Positions 1-5,783 of a DNA stretch of 6,630 nucleotides are shown in pieces. Position 1 is the stretch's first letter. Every line of letters begins with the position of its first letter. The stretch lies in NCBI GenBank assembly GCA_902496005.1, contig CABUZI010000091.1, forward strand, positions 1 through 6,630, given 5' to 3'. The translations under genes and the position numbers were made by a program. A model generated the notes under the pieces. The model saw only the letters and a program-made list of their open reading frames with translations, had not been told where the DNA came from and made no database searches. Source of the stretch: an uncultured Collinsella sp. Its GTDB lineage: Bacteria > Actinomycetota > Coriobacteriia > Coriobacteriales > Coriobacteriaceae.

Positions 1-810
1 AAAGGCAACACCCGCCTTATACGCCGCCGAAAGCATATTGCGACGCGCACGCATGTTGTCGCCATGCTCATAGGCCTCGAGCAAATTGTCGCGGATGAGC
101 TGGACCGCCTGACGCGCCATCTTGCGCGTGTAGGGCGTGGTGCTACGGCCGATAAAGGCCTCGACAGCATGCGTCAGGGCATCCATACCCGTCTGCCCCG
201 TAATGGACGCCGGCAACCCGCGCGTAAACTCGGGGTCGTGGACTGCAAAACGCGGGATGAGCACAAAATCGTTAATGGGGTATTTATAGTGCGTCTCATC
301 ATCGGTGATAACCGCCGCAAGCGTGACCTCGCTTCCCGTACCGGCGGTAGTGGGAACCGCAATAAGCAGCGGCAGGAGACGGTGGACACGCAGCAGGCCG
401 CGCATCTTGTTGATGGGCTTGTTTGGCTGCGCAATGCGCGCCCCCACACCCTTGGCGCAGTCCATAGCCGAACCGCCACCAAAGCCGATAATGGCCTGGC
501 AGTCGTTCTCGCGATACAGGGATGCCGCTTCCTCCACGTTTGAGACCGTGGGGTTCGCACGCGTTTCGGCATAGACCGTAACGCCAATCCCCTGAGCCGT
601 AAGCGCACGCTCGAGTGATGCCGTGAGCCCCAAACGTGCAATACCAGGGTCTGTCACGATAAGGACCTTCTGGATCGAGCGCTTTTGAAGCACCGCGGGT
701 ACATCCTCGGCATGCTCCAAAATGCGCGGCTCGGTATAGGGCAGGATCGGCAATGCAATGCGAAAAACCGTCTGATATGTTCGGCACCAGGCACGACGGG
801 CTAGATGCAT
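1..810 (-). CDS. Iron-containing alcohol dehydrogenase, C-terminus beyond window edge
   Basis: The reverse strand reads without a stop from an ATG at 810 to the window edge, giving 270 residues of a family usually near 390. Such enzymes interconvert alcohols and aldehydes or ketones with NAD(P)H in the cytoplasm; the substrate cannot be told from sequence. The nucleotide-binding GGGS is at residues 111-114, followed by MDCAK. The TTAGTGSE signature is at 154-161. GMDALTHAVEAF (208-219) holds two of the four expected metal ligands, D210 and H214; the other two would lie in the missing part. The N-terminus (WCRTYQTVFR, 8-17) is longer than in minimal family members. The start is supported by AAGGAG (complement of 819-824) eight bases upstream. 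The gene is divergent from rubrerythrin, and a Rex-like palindrome lies just upstream, suggesting redox control. Family assignment is firm. Confidence 0.93.
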   Translation of the reverse strand, partial: MHLARRAWCRTYQTVFRIALPILPYTEPRILEHAEDVPAVLQKRSIQKVLIVTDPGIARLGLTASLERALTAQGIGVTVYAETRANPTVSNVEEAASLYRENDCQAIIGFGGGSAMDCAKGVGARIAQPNKPINKMRGLLRVHRLLPLLIAVPTTAGTGSEVTLAAVITDDETHYKYPINDFVLIPRFAVHDPEFTRGLPASITGQTGMDALTHAVEAFIGRSTTPYTRKMARQAVQLIRDNLLEAYEHGDNMRARRNMLSAAYKAGVAF

Positions 811-827
811 AAAGGAAACTCCTTCAT

Positions 828-845
828 TTGTTGATAGGTCAACAT
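828..845. promoter_or_regulatory. Rex-like operator candidate upstream of alcohol dehydrogenase
   Basis: TTGTTGATAGGTCAACAT contains a perfect 6-4-6 palindrome, TGTTGA-TAGG-TCAACA (829-844). It resembles the Rex operator type TTGTTAA-N4-TTAACAA in half-site sequence and in its 4-base spacer. It sits 18-35 bases upstream of the dehydrogenase ATG, where a bound repressor could block transcription. Rex senses NADH/NAD+ and controls fermentative alcohol dehydrogenases in many Gram-positive bacteria. Regulation by Rex is an inference; no rex gene is in the window. Confidence 0.45.
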
Positions 846-954
846 TTGCTCGACCGATTGTACTCAGCGGCGGTCAAAGACGACCTGCCAATCGTTAATC
901 AATCAACATCTTCATATCTCAAAATTGTTTTATTAAAAATCATTCCTAATAGGC

Positions 955-982
955 TTCACATTTGGTTGCATTTATGGATAAT
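955..982 (+). promoter_or_regulatory. Putative sigma70-type promoter of rubrerythrin
   Basis: TTCACA (955-960) and GATAAT (977-982) each match five of six consensus bases and are separated by 16 bases. Transcription would begin near 989, leaving a leader of about 78 nt before the rubrerythrin ATG. The AT-rich stretch just upstream (about 900-951) fits a promoter region. Confidence 0.6.
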
Positions 983-1000
983 AGAACTCGTCAAGACGCA

Positions 1001-1031
1001 CGTCCGGAGAGGGCCCTTACGGGACCGGACG
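1001..1031 (+). promoter_or_regulatory. Hairpin in rubrerythrin 5' leader
   Basis: CGTCCGG (1001-1007) and CCGGACG (1025-1031) are perfect inverted repeats. Between them are 17 bases that include a GGGCCC palindrome and can form alternative pairs. The hairpin lies in the predicted leader and ends about 20 bases before the ribosome binding site GAAAGGA (1053-1059). It has no T-tract, so it is not a terminator; transcript stabilisation or regulation is possible but unproven. Confidence 0.4.
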
Positions 1032-1066
1032 AGCGCACAATCGCCATCGATCGAAAGGATCGAATC

Positions 1067-1627
1067 ATGAAGTTTGTTTGTCCCGTTTGCGGTTATGTGG
1101 AAGAGTTCGACGGCGACCAGCTGCCCGAGGACTTCAAGTGCCCCCAGTGCGGCGTTCCCGGTTCTCGTTTCCTGAAGCAGGAGGAGGGCCAGCTCGAGTG
1201 GGCTGCCGAGCACGTCGTGGGCGTCGCCAAGATGGAGGGCGTCTCCGAGGACATCGTTGCCGACCTGCGCGCCAACTTTGAGGGCGAGTGCTCCGAGGTC
1301 GGTATGTACCTGGCCATGGCTCGCGTTGCTCATCGCGAGGGTTACCCCGAGATCGGCCTGTACTGGGAGAAGGCTGCCCACGAGGAGGCCGAGCACGCCG
1401 CTAAGTTCGCCGAGCTCCTGGGCGAGGTCGTGACCGACTCCACCAAGAAGAACCTCGAGATGCGCGTTGAGGCCGAGAACGGCGCCACCGCCGGCAAGAC
1501 CGATCTTGCCAAGCGCGCCAAGGCCGCTGGCCTCGATGCCATCCACGATACCGTGCACGAGATGGCTCGCGACGAGGCCCGCCACGGCAAGGCTTTCGCC
1601 GGCCTGCTCAAGCGCTACTTTGGCTAA
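1067..1627 (+). CDS. Rubrerythrin with N-terminal rubredoxin domain (reverse rubrerythrin type)
   Basis: A 186-residue cytoplasmic non-haem iron protein of the rubrerythrin family, which in anaerobes reduces hydrogen peroxide using electrons from NADH-linked carriers. The rubredoxin-like FeS4 site comes first: C5, C8, C25 and C28 in CPVC and CPQC. The ferritin-like diiron domain follows from about residue 60. Helix motifs FEGECSEVGMY (71-81) and AAHEEAEHAAKF (103-114, E107 and H110) come first, then E131-E137 and HEMARDEARHGKAF (164-177, E170 and H173). This order is the reverse of classical rubrerythrin. The ATG at 1067 is preferred because GAAAGGA lies seven bases upstream and the protein then begins directly at the rubredoxin fold. 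An upstream in-frame ATG at 962 would add 35 unrelated residues and lie inside the promoter. It appears monocistronic, with its own promoter and terminator. The individual diiron ligands are assigned by family pattern only. Confidence 0.95.
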   Translation: MKFVCPVCGYVEEFDGDQLPEDFKCPQCGVPGSRFLKQEEGQLEWAAEHVVGVAKMEGVSEDIVADLRANFEGECSEVGMYLAMARVAHREGYPEIGLYWEKAAHEEAEHAAKFAELLGEVVTDSTKKNLEMRVEAENGATAGKTDLAKRAKAAGLDAIHDTVHEMARDEARHGKAFAGLLKRYFG

Positions 1628-1660
1628 GCCAGCCGCCTGAGAGACAATCTCTAACTCGAT

Positions 1661-1692
1661 AAGGCCCGGACCGTATTGGTTCGGGCCTTTTT
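1661..1692 (+). terminator. Intrinsic terminator after rubrerythrin
   Basis: AAGGCCCGGACC (1661-1672) pairs over 12 positions, one of them G-U, with GGTTCGGGCCTT (1678-1689) across a 5-base loop. The stem runs into a T-tract at 1688-1692. It begins 34 bases after the rubrerythrin stop. Confidence 0.93.
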
Positions 1693-1757
1693 GTGTCTCG
1701 AAGACTCGTTAACGCCCTGAAATAGGACCGCCTTCGGCATCGGTTTCTCGTCAAAAA

Positions 1758-1880
1758 CTAAGTGAGTAGACTTTTTGGAACTTGCCGAGCACGCCATCCA
1801 TATTGCTTTATAAAGCCGCAGGTAAATGACTTGTTGCAAAACTGTCTGGTCGCCAAAGTGCCAAAAGTCTACTCACTTAG
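1758..1880 (-). repeat. 119-bp inverted-repeat-ended element, copy A
   Basis: The core runs from AAGTGAG (1760) to CTCACTT (1878), 119 bp. The end at 1861-1880 is the reverse complement of the end at 1758-1778 apart from one extra T. Weaker pairing continues inward for roughly 12 more bases. By hand alignment it matches copy B (3179-3297) with about 16 mismatches and no gaps. The strand is given relative to the adjoining gene, whose final codons and stop (CTA AGT GAG TAG on the reverse strand) come from this element. It encodes no protein. A miniature transposable element, a recombination site, or a mobile 3'-end or terminator module are all possible. Confidence 0.85.
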
Positions 1881-3002
1881 AACCGCAGCCGTCCACGATT
1901 GAGCTGTTTTGCGTCTAACGGTCATCTTTCCGTCGATTACTCCCAATTTTGTCCAGTCAACGAATAGTTCAGACCGGAGTAATGTCTCAGCCCTTTGCTC
2001 ATCTGAGCTTTTATCACGATATTCAGCATCGAGCATCCTGCATAGGGCCTTAACGACGGCGCGGAATCTATCCTCATCGGATATCTGTCTGTGTGTCAGG
2101 AGAAGTACATCGTAGCCCATGGCCTGAAGAGCCGTCATGCGGTCAGCGTCACGCAAACCATCCCCTGCGTGTCCGTGCGAGGCCTTTCCCTGACATTCAA
2201 TGGCCACCTGTCGCCTGCCGTCCGGCGAAGAAAGAAGTAGGTCGATATATACACGGGACTTTCCCACAATCGCTCGAGCACTTGTGCTTAGCGTCACTTC
2301 GACATTGAGCTCTATGCCGCAAAACCCTTCGCCTCCCAGGGCTCGCGGCAGTGCAAGCAACAAATACGCCTCGACCTCAAAAGGCGATGCGGCACCCAAT
2401 GGAACAAGTTGCGATACCGCCATAAATCTATTGCCGTAACGCATCCCGCAAACATCTGAACAAAAACGGTCAAGGTCTCTGCCCAAAACCAAAGCGTCTC
2501 GACGCCATAAATTTGAAGCGGTGCCGTCCTCGGACGGACAGCGCACCCAACCGAACGTTGTCGAAATCGTGCCCGAATCAATTGCACGCGTAAGCTCCGC
2601 CTCAAGCGCCGCCGGCAGAGCGCACACCGCAAACAAGCCACACATCTCCGCCAATACCAAAAGAAGCTGAAGATCCGTCAGATGCCGCGACATGATGAAT
2701 GCCGTCAGCAGAGGAGACGTGATCAAAAATCCATGCTCCGTTTCCAGCACGGATTCCCTGGGGAGCTCACCAAGAAACAGCCGCTGCCTAATGCTGGCAG
2801 GGCAAGTCCGTTTGTTTCTCGTCCGAACCAATGTATACAACGGAAAGCCAAGTACAACCGCAGCCGTCGGGTTACGGACGAGGCCATATCGCTGCCGGTC
2901 TTCTTCCGGTCGCGGAAGCGGCGGACACAAAGCGCGAACCTGAGGGGGCAAACGCCAGTACCTAAAAGCCGATATGTCACAAAGTAGATCTTTCATAGGC
3001 AC
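1869..3002 (-). CDS. DUF559/Vsr-like endonuclease-fold protein of unknown function
   Basis: A 377-residue protein without a signal peptide or clear membrane segment. The C-terminal part (about 205-310) has the pattern of DUF559/Vsr-like nuclease folds: a helix opened by SPFE (E209), then GGEGFCGIELN, then VYIDLLLSS with D254, then VAIECQGKASHGH with E269, K273, H276 and H278. D285-D287-R288 and GYDVLLLTHRQI (296-307) follow, as expected. The ~200-residue N-terminal part, beginning near DISAFRYWRLPP (9-20), is not recognised; an AbiEi-like DNA-binding role is only a guess. Nuclease activity is inferred. The GTG at 3002 and an ATG at 2996 are both possible starts, and neither has a good ribosome binding site. 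The gene ends LSE-stop inside repeat copy A and lies between two direct copies of that element, so it may be an accessory insert with a host-defence or selfish role. Confidence 0.72.
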   Translation of the reverse strand: MPMKDLLCDISAFRYWRLPPQVRALCPPLPRPEEDRQRYGLVRNPTAAVVLGFPLYTLVRTRNKRTCPASIRQRLFLGELPRESVLETEHGFLITSPLLTAFIMSRHLTDLQLLLVLAEMCGLFAVCALPAALEAELTRAIDSGTISTTFGWVRCPSEDGTASNLWRRDALVLGRDLDRFCSDVCGMRYGNRFMAVSQLVPLGAASPFEVEAYLLLALPRALGGEGFCGIELNVEVTLSTSARAIVGKSRVYIDLLLSSPDGRRQVAIECQGKASHGHAGDGLRDADRMTALQAMGYDVLLLTHRQISDEDRFRAVVKALCRMLDAEYRDKSSDEQRAETLLRSELFVDWTKLGVIDGKMTVRRKTAQSWTAAVLSE

Positions 3003-3079
3003 AGGAAAACACGAATTTCAACCCAACCTGTCTCGCATTGGGGCGAACGCACCGAAAATGGCGCCGAACGGACCGCCAA

Positions 3080-3145
3080 GTTTTCAACAGCCCTCCCCAA
3101 CTGGCCAAAAGCTTGCCAAGAACTGGACGAAGCCCTGTTGAAAAC
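3080..3145. repeat. Inverted repeat upstream of the nuclease-like gene
   Basis: GTTTTCAACAG (3080-3090) and CTGTTGAAAAC (3135-3145) are perfect 11-bp inverted repeats around a 44-base interior. The interior carries further small repeats: AACTGG twice, and TGGC/GCCA around a HindIII-type AAGCTT. They lie in the 176-bp spacer between repeat copy B and the nuclease-like gene. No convincing promoter could be found in the spacer, so this may be an operator, a structured leader or part of another repeat family. Confidence 0.55.
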
Positions 3146-3178
3146 CCCATTTTTTCTCGTGCGGAAGCTTTGCGCGGC

Positions 3179-3299
3179 AAGTGAGTAGACTTTTTTAAAC
3201 ATCCCGAGCAGGCCGGTCATCCTGCACTTCAAAGCCGCAGGTAAATGACTTGTTACAAAACTGCCTGGTCGCCAAAGTGCCAAAAGTCTACTCACTTAG
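3179..3299 (-). repeat. 119-bp inverted-repeat-ended element, copy B
   Basis: Second copy, same orientation and same 119-bp core length (3179-3297) as copy A. The half next to pdxR (about 3231-3297) differs from copy A at only two positions, while the far half differs at about fourteen. The far end lacks the CT that precedes AAGTGAG in copy A. Its stem is weaker than that of copy A because the inward arm has diverged. As in copy A, the gene-side end provides the last three codons and the stop of the adjoining gene, here pdxR. Confidence 0.85.
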
Positions 3300-4727
3300 A
3301 TTGCAGAGTGCTCCCATGAGCTGCAATTCCAAGATATTTAGCACTTTTGGACTCAGATCGTCATACTGAACAAGAACTTGACTTGAGTTTTCAGGGACAG
3401 ATGCGCCATCAGTACACCAATAACAGTCACTGATATCGACAAAAGGGATAATCGAGCGCGTGAGAGCCTGCGCAAAAGTGCTTCCGCCCGTTCCGCGCTC
3501 CGCAACCACGGTGCAGTAAAGGCCCGCGTCTGCATGTTCGATCGAGACCTCCCCCGCCGGAAACGCTTTCCGTACAAGCGACGTCAAGCCATCGCGCGCC
3601 TCGCGAGCACGAACGCGCACGCGGTTCACATGTCGCTCGTAATCACCCGATTCCAGCAAGCGAGCCAAAGCGACCTGGTCAACAGAGCTCACCGACGAGG
3701 CGTAGAAACCAAGGTTGCGCCTAAACCGCTCCATCAGCTCATCGGGCAGGACCATATACGCCAAACGCAGAGCCGACGACAGACTTTTTGAAAACGTGTT
3801 GGTGTAGATAACCGACTGAGCCGCATCGATTGATGCGAGCGCAGGAATCGGCTTGCCGGCAAGGCGAAACTCGCAATCAAAGTCATCTTCGATGAGGTAC
3901 CGACCCGGTCGCTCGGCGGCCCAGCTGAGCAGCGCATAGCGACGCGCAATGCTCGTCACAAGGCCGGTCGGATACTGATGGGACGGCATCAAGTGAAGGA
4001 CATCGGCTCCGGCTTTCTGCAGAGCGCTCAAATCCACGCCCTCACCATCCAACGGGATATGTCGAACTTTGCAGCCCATAGCCTGATAGATGCGCGTCAG
4101 GCGCAAATAGCCCGGGTCCTCAACGGCATACACCTTGTCCGCGCCAAGCAACTGAACCAGCATGGTATCGAGCAGCTGGGCGCCCGCACCGATAACGATG
4201 TTGTCGGGATCGACATTCATGCCCCTCGTCCCGCGCAGATGGTGAGCGATAGCGCGTCGTAGCCGCGCGGTGCCCTGTGCCGGCGCGGTCGAAAAGATTT
4301 CGCGTTCGTCTTCGGATGCCAGCGTCGCCCGCAGTGCGCTTTGCCAAAGCCGCGCCGCCTCCAAAGCGGAAGGAGAGAGCGGGGCGAATTGCTCGGTCCG
4401 TCCGTTGACATCATGCGCGCTGGGGCCCACAGAAACGGCATCCCGGTCGATACCCTCCGCAGCTAAAGCCAAAACCGGTGCATCCGGAAGCTCGCAAGCG
4501 TAGTAGCCACGCCGCGGCTTTGAGCAAATATAGCCCTCGGCAAGTAACTGGCTATATGCATTCTCGATGGTAATAACACTGATTCCCAGATGACTGGCAA
4601 AGGCGCGCTTAGACGGCAAATGCTCCCCCGCCGCAATGCGTCCAGCTACGATATCATCTCGAATTTGCTGGTAAACATACTCGTAGAGCGATGCTCCGCC
4701 GCGTTTTTCCAAATTGTAGTCAAGCAT
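3288..4727 (-). CDS. pdxR: MocR/GntR-family pyridoxine biosynthesis regulator PdxR
   Basis: A 479-residue MocR-type regulator with an N-terminal GntR winged helix-turn-helix and a C-terminal fold-type I aminotransferase-like domain that binds PLP as effector. Visible motifs are SLYEYVYQQIRDDIVAGRI and LPSKRAFASHLGIS (DNA-binding domain), VEDPGYLR, PSHQYPTG, EDDFDCEF and NTFSKSLS, whose lysine (about residue 314) should form the PLP aldimine. It is divergent from pdxST, so it is very probably their activator. The ATG at 4727 is preferred: AGGTGA lies seven bases upstream, whereas the in-frame ATG at 4760 has no ribosome binding site and would include the operator repeat. The gene ends Leu-Ser-Glu-stop inside repeat copy B, and its last ~50 codons look AT-richer than the rest. 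The family is certain; the name pdxR rests on its position. Confidence 0.92.
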   Translation of the reverse strand: MLDYNLEKRGGASLYEYVYQQIRDDIVAGRIAAGEHLPSKRAFASHLGISVITIENAYSQLLAEGYICSKPRRGYYACELPDAPVLALAAEGIDRDAVSVGPSAHDVNGRTEQFAPLSPSALEAARLWQSALRATLASEDEREIFSTAPAQGTARLRRAIAHHLRGTRGMNVDPDNIVIGAGAQLLDTMLVQLLGADKVYAVEDPGYLRLTRIYQAMGCKVRHIPLDGEGVDLSALQKAGADVLHLMPSHQYPTGLVTSIARRYALLSWAAERPGRYLIEDDFDCEFRLAGKPIPALASIDAAQSVIYTNTFSKSLSSALRLAYMVLPDELMERFRRNLGFYASSVSSVDQVALARLLESGDYERHVNRVRVRAREARDGLTSLVRKAFPAGEVSIEHADAGLYCTVVAERGTGGSTFAQALTRSIIPFVDISDCYWCTDGASVPENSSQVLVQYDDLSPKVLNILELQLMGALCNLSE

Positions 4728-4738
4728 GAGTTTGTCAC

Positions 4739-4784
4739 CTGACCTTATTAAGTCATTCAATCTGGTATTAGTCTGACCTTGTTA
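4739..4784. promoter_or_regulatory. Direct-repeat operator candidate for PdxR
   Basis: CTGACCTTATTA (4739-4750) and CTGACCTTGTTA (4773-4784) differ at one position and start 34 bases apart, about three helical turns. MocR regulators commonly bind direct repeats as dimers, and this pair lies in the pdxR-pdxS divergent region. The second repeat overlaps a possible pdxS -35 (TTGTTA, 4779-4784). The first lies just upstream of the pdxR start and could mediate autoregulation. Confidence 0.6.
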
Positions 4785-4807
4785 TTATCTCGAAAACTGA
4801 GTATTTC
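4779..4807 (+). promoter_or_regulatory. Weak promoter candidate for pdxST
   Basis: TTGTTA (4779-4784) and TATTTC (4802-4807) are spaced 17 bases apart. The -10 match is poor (four of six), as may be expected for a promoter that needs an activator. The pdxS ribosome binding site AAGGGAG (4861-4867) is about 60 bases downstream. Confidence 0.35.
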
Positions 4808-4872
4808 GCCATACCCAGCTCCCCGATAGGATGTTCCGTCAAGCAATGCACATGTCAACCAAGGGAGCAACC

Positions 4873-5763
4873 ATGGCAGAACAGACCAGCAAGGCCGATC
4901 GCGTCAAACTCAACCGCGAGCTCGCGCAGATGCTCAAGGGCGGCGTCATCATGGACGTCACCACGCCCGAGCAGGCACGCATCGCCGAAGAGGCAGGTGC
5001 CTGCGCCGTCATGGCACTCGAGCGCATCCCGGCCGACATCCGTGCCGCAGGCGGCGTGTCGCGCATGAGTGACCCCAAGATGATCAAGGGCATTCAAGAG
5101 GCCGTCTCCATCCCTGTCATGGCCAAGTGCCGCATCGGTCACATCGTCGAGGCGCAGATCCTTCAGGCCATCGAGATCGACTACATCGATGAGTCCGAGG
5201 TTCTCTCCCCCGCCGACGATGTCTATCACATCGACAAGACCCAGTTTGACGTGCCGTTTGTCTGCGGCGCCCGTGATCTGGGCGAGGCGCTGCGCCGTGT
5301 TGCCGAAGGCGCCACGATGATTCGCACCAAGGGTGAGCCGGGTACGGGCGACGTCGTTCAGGCCGTGCGTCACATGCGCAAGATCCAAAAGCAGATCCGT
5401 GACGTTGTTGCCCTGCGCAACGACGAGCTCTTTGAGGCAGCCAAGCAACTGCAGGTTCCGGTCGAGCTGGTGCGCGAGGTCCATGCCACGGGTAAGCTTC
5501 CCGTCGTGAACTTTGCCGCCGGCGGCGTAGCGACCCCCGCCGACGCCGCGCTGATGATGCAGCTGGGCGCCGAAGGCGTGTTTGTCGGCTAGGGCATCTT
5601 TAAGAGCGGCGACCCCGCCAAGCGCGCAGCCGCCATCGTCAAGGCCGTGGCAAACTTCACCGATGCCAAGCTCATTGCCGAGCTTTCAGAGGACCTGGGC
5701 GAGGCCATGGTGGGCATCAACGCCGACGAGATCGAGATCATCATGGAGGAGCGCGGGCGCTAG
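4873..5763 (+). pseudogene. pdxS: PLP synthase subunit PdxS, interrupted by in-frame TAG at codon 240
   Basis: PdxS makes pyridoxal 5'-phosphate from ribose 5-phosphate, glyceraldehyde 3-phosphate and ammonia supplied by PdxT. The frame encodes a complete 296-residue (beta/alpha)8 PdxS, except that codon 240 (5590-5592) is TAG. The active-site residues known from B. subtilis PdxS all appear at a constant offset of four: D28, K85 (sugar Schiff base, in MAKCRIGH), K153, G157, R169, G218 and G239. The TAG occupies the next position, the phosphate-binding serine of FVGSGIFKS. After it, 56 normal codons follow (GIFKSGDPAKRAAA to MEERGR) before TAG at 5761. Translation stopping at 240 would give a 239-residue product lacking the end of the barrel and the C-terminal helices. 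The ATG at 4873 is chosen for AAGGGAG five bases upstream; an in-frame ATG at 4831 lacks such a site. A single C-to-A change in TCG, real or from sequencing, explains it. Confidence 0.93.
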
Positions 5764-5783
5764 TCCAGCAGAAAGGATCGCAC

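Noticed and set aside
962..1066. Upstream in-frame ATG extending rubrerythrin by 35 residues
   Set aside because: The extension lies over the promoter and leader hairpin, has no ribosome binding site and is unrelated to the family.
956..1585. Reverse-strand open frame of 209 codons opposite rubrerythrin
   Set aside because: It is a shadow of the GC-rich codon pattern of the real gene; its translation is leucine/glycine/alanine-rich with no recognisable domain.
1651..1839. Reverse-strand 62-codon frame between rubrerythrin and the nuclease-like gene
   Set aside because: It lies over the rubrerythrin terminator and repeat copy A and shows no family resemblance.
1758..3299. Integron cassette with attC sites
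   Set aside because: The layout of gene plus 3' imperfect palindrome is similar, but the ends lack the GTTRRRY/RYYYAAC core sites and no integrase is present.
1758..3299. CRISPR array
   Set aside because: There are only two repeats, over 100 bp each and 1.3 kb apart, with a gene between them.
4831..4872. Upstream in-frame ATG extending pdxS by 14 residues
   Set aside because: The ATG at 4873 has AAGGGAG at the right distance and gives the usual PdxS length and residue numbering.
4855..5484. Reverse-strand open frame of 209 codons opposite pdxS
   Set aside because: It mirrors the pdxS codons, has no credible ribosome binding site and resembles no family.
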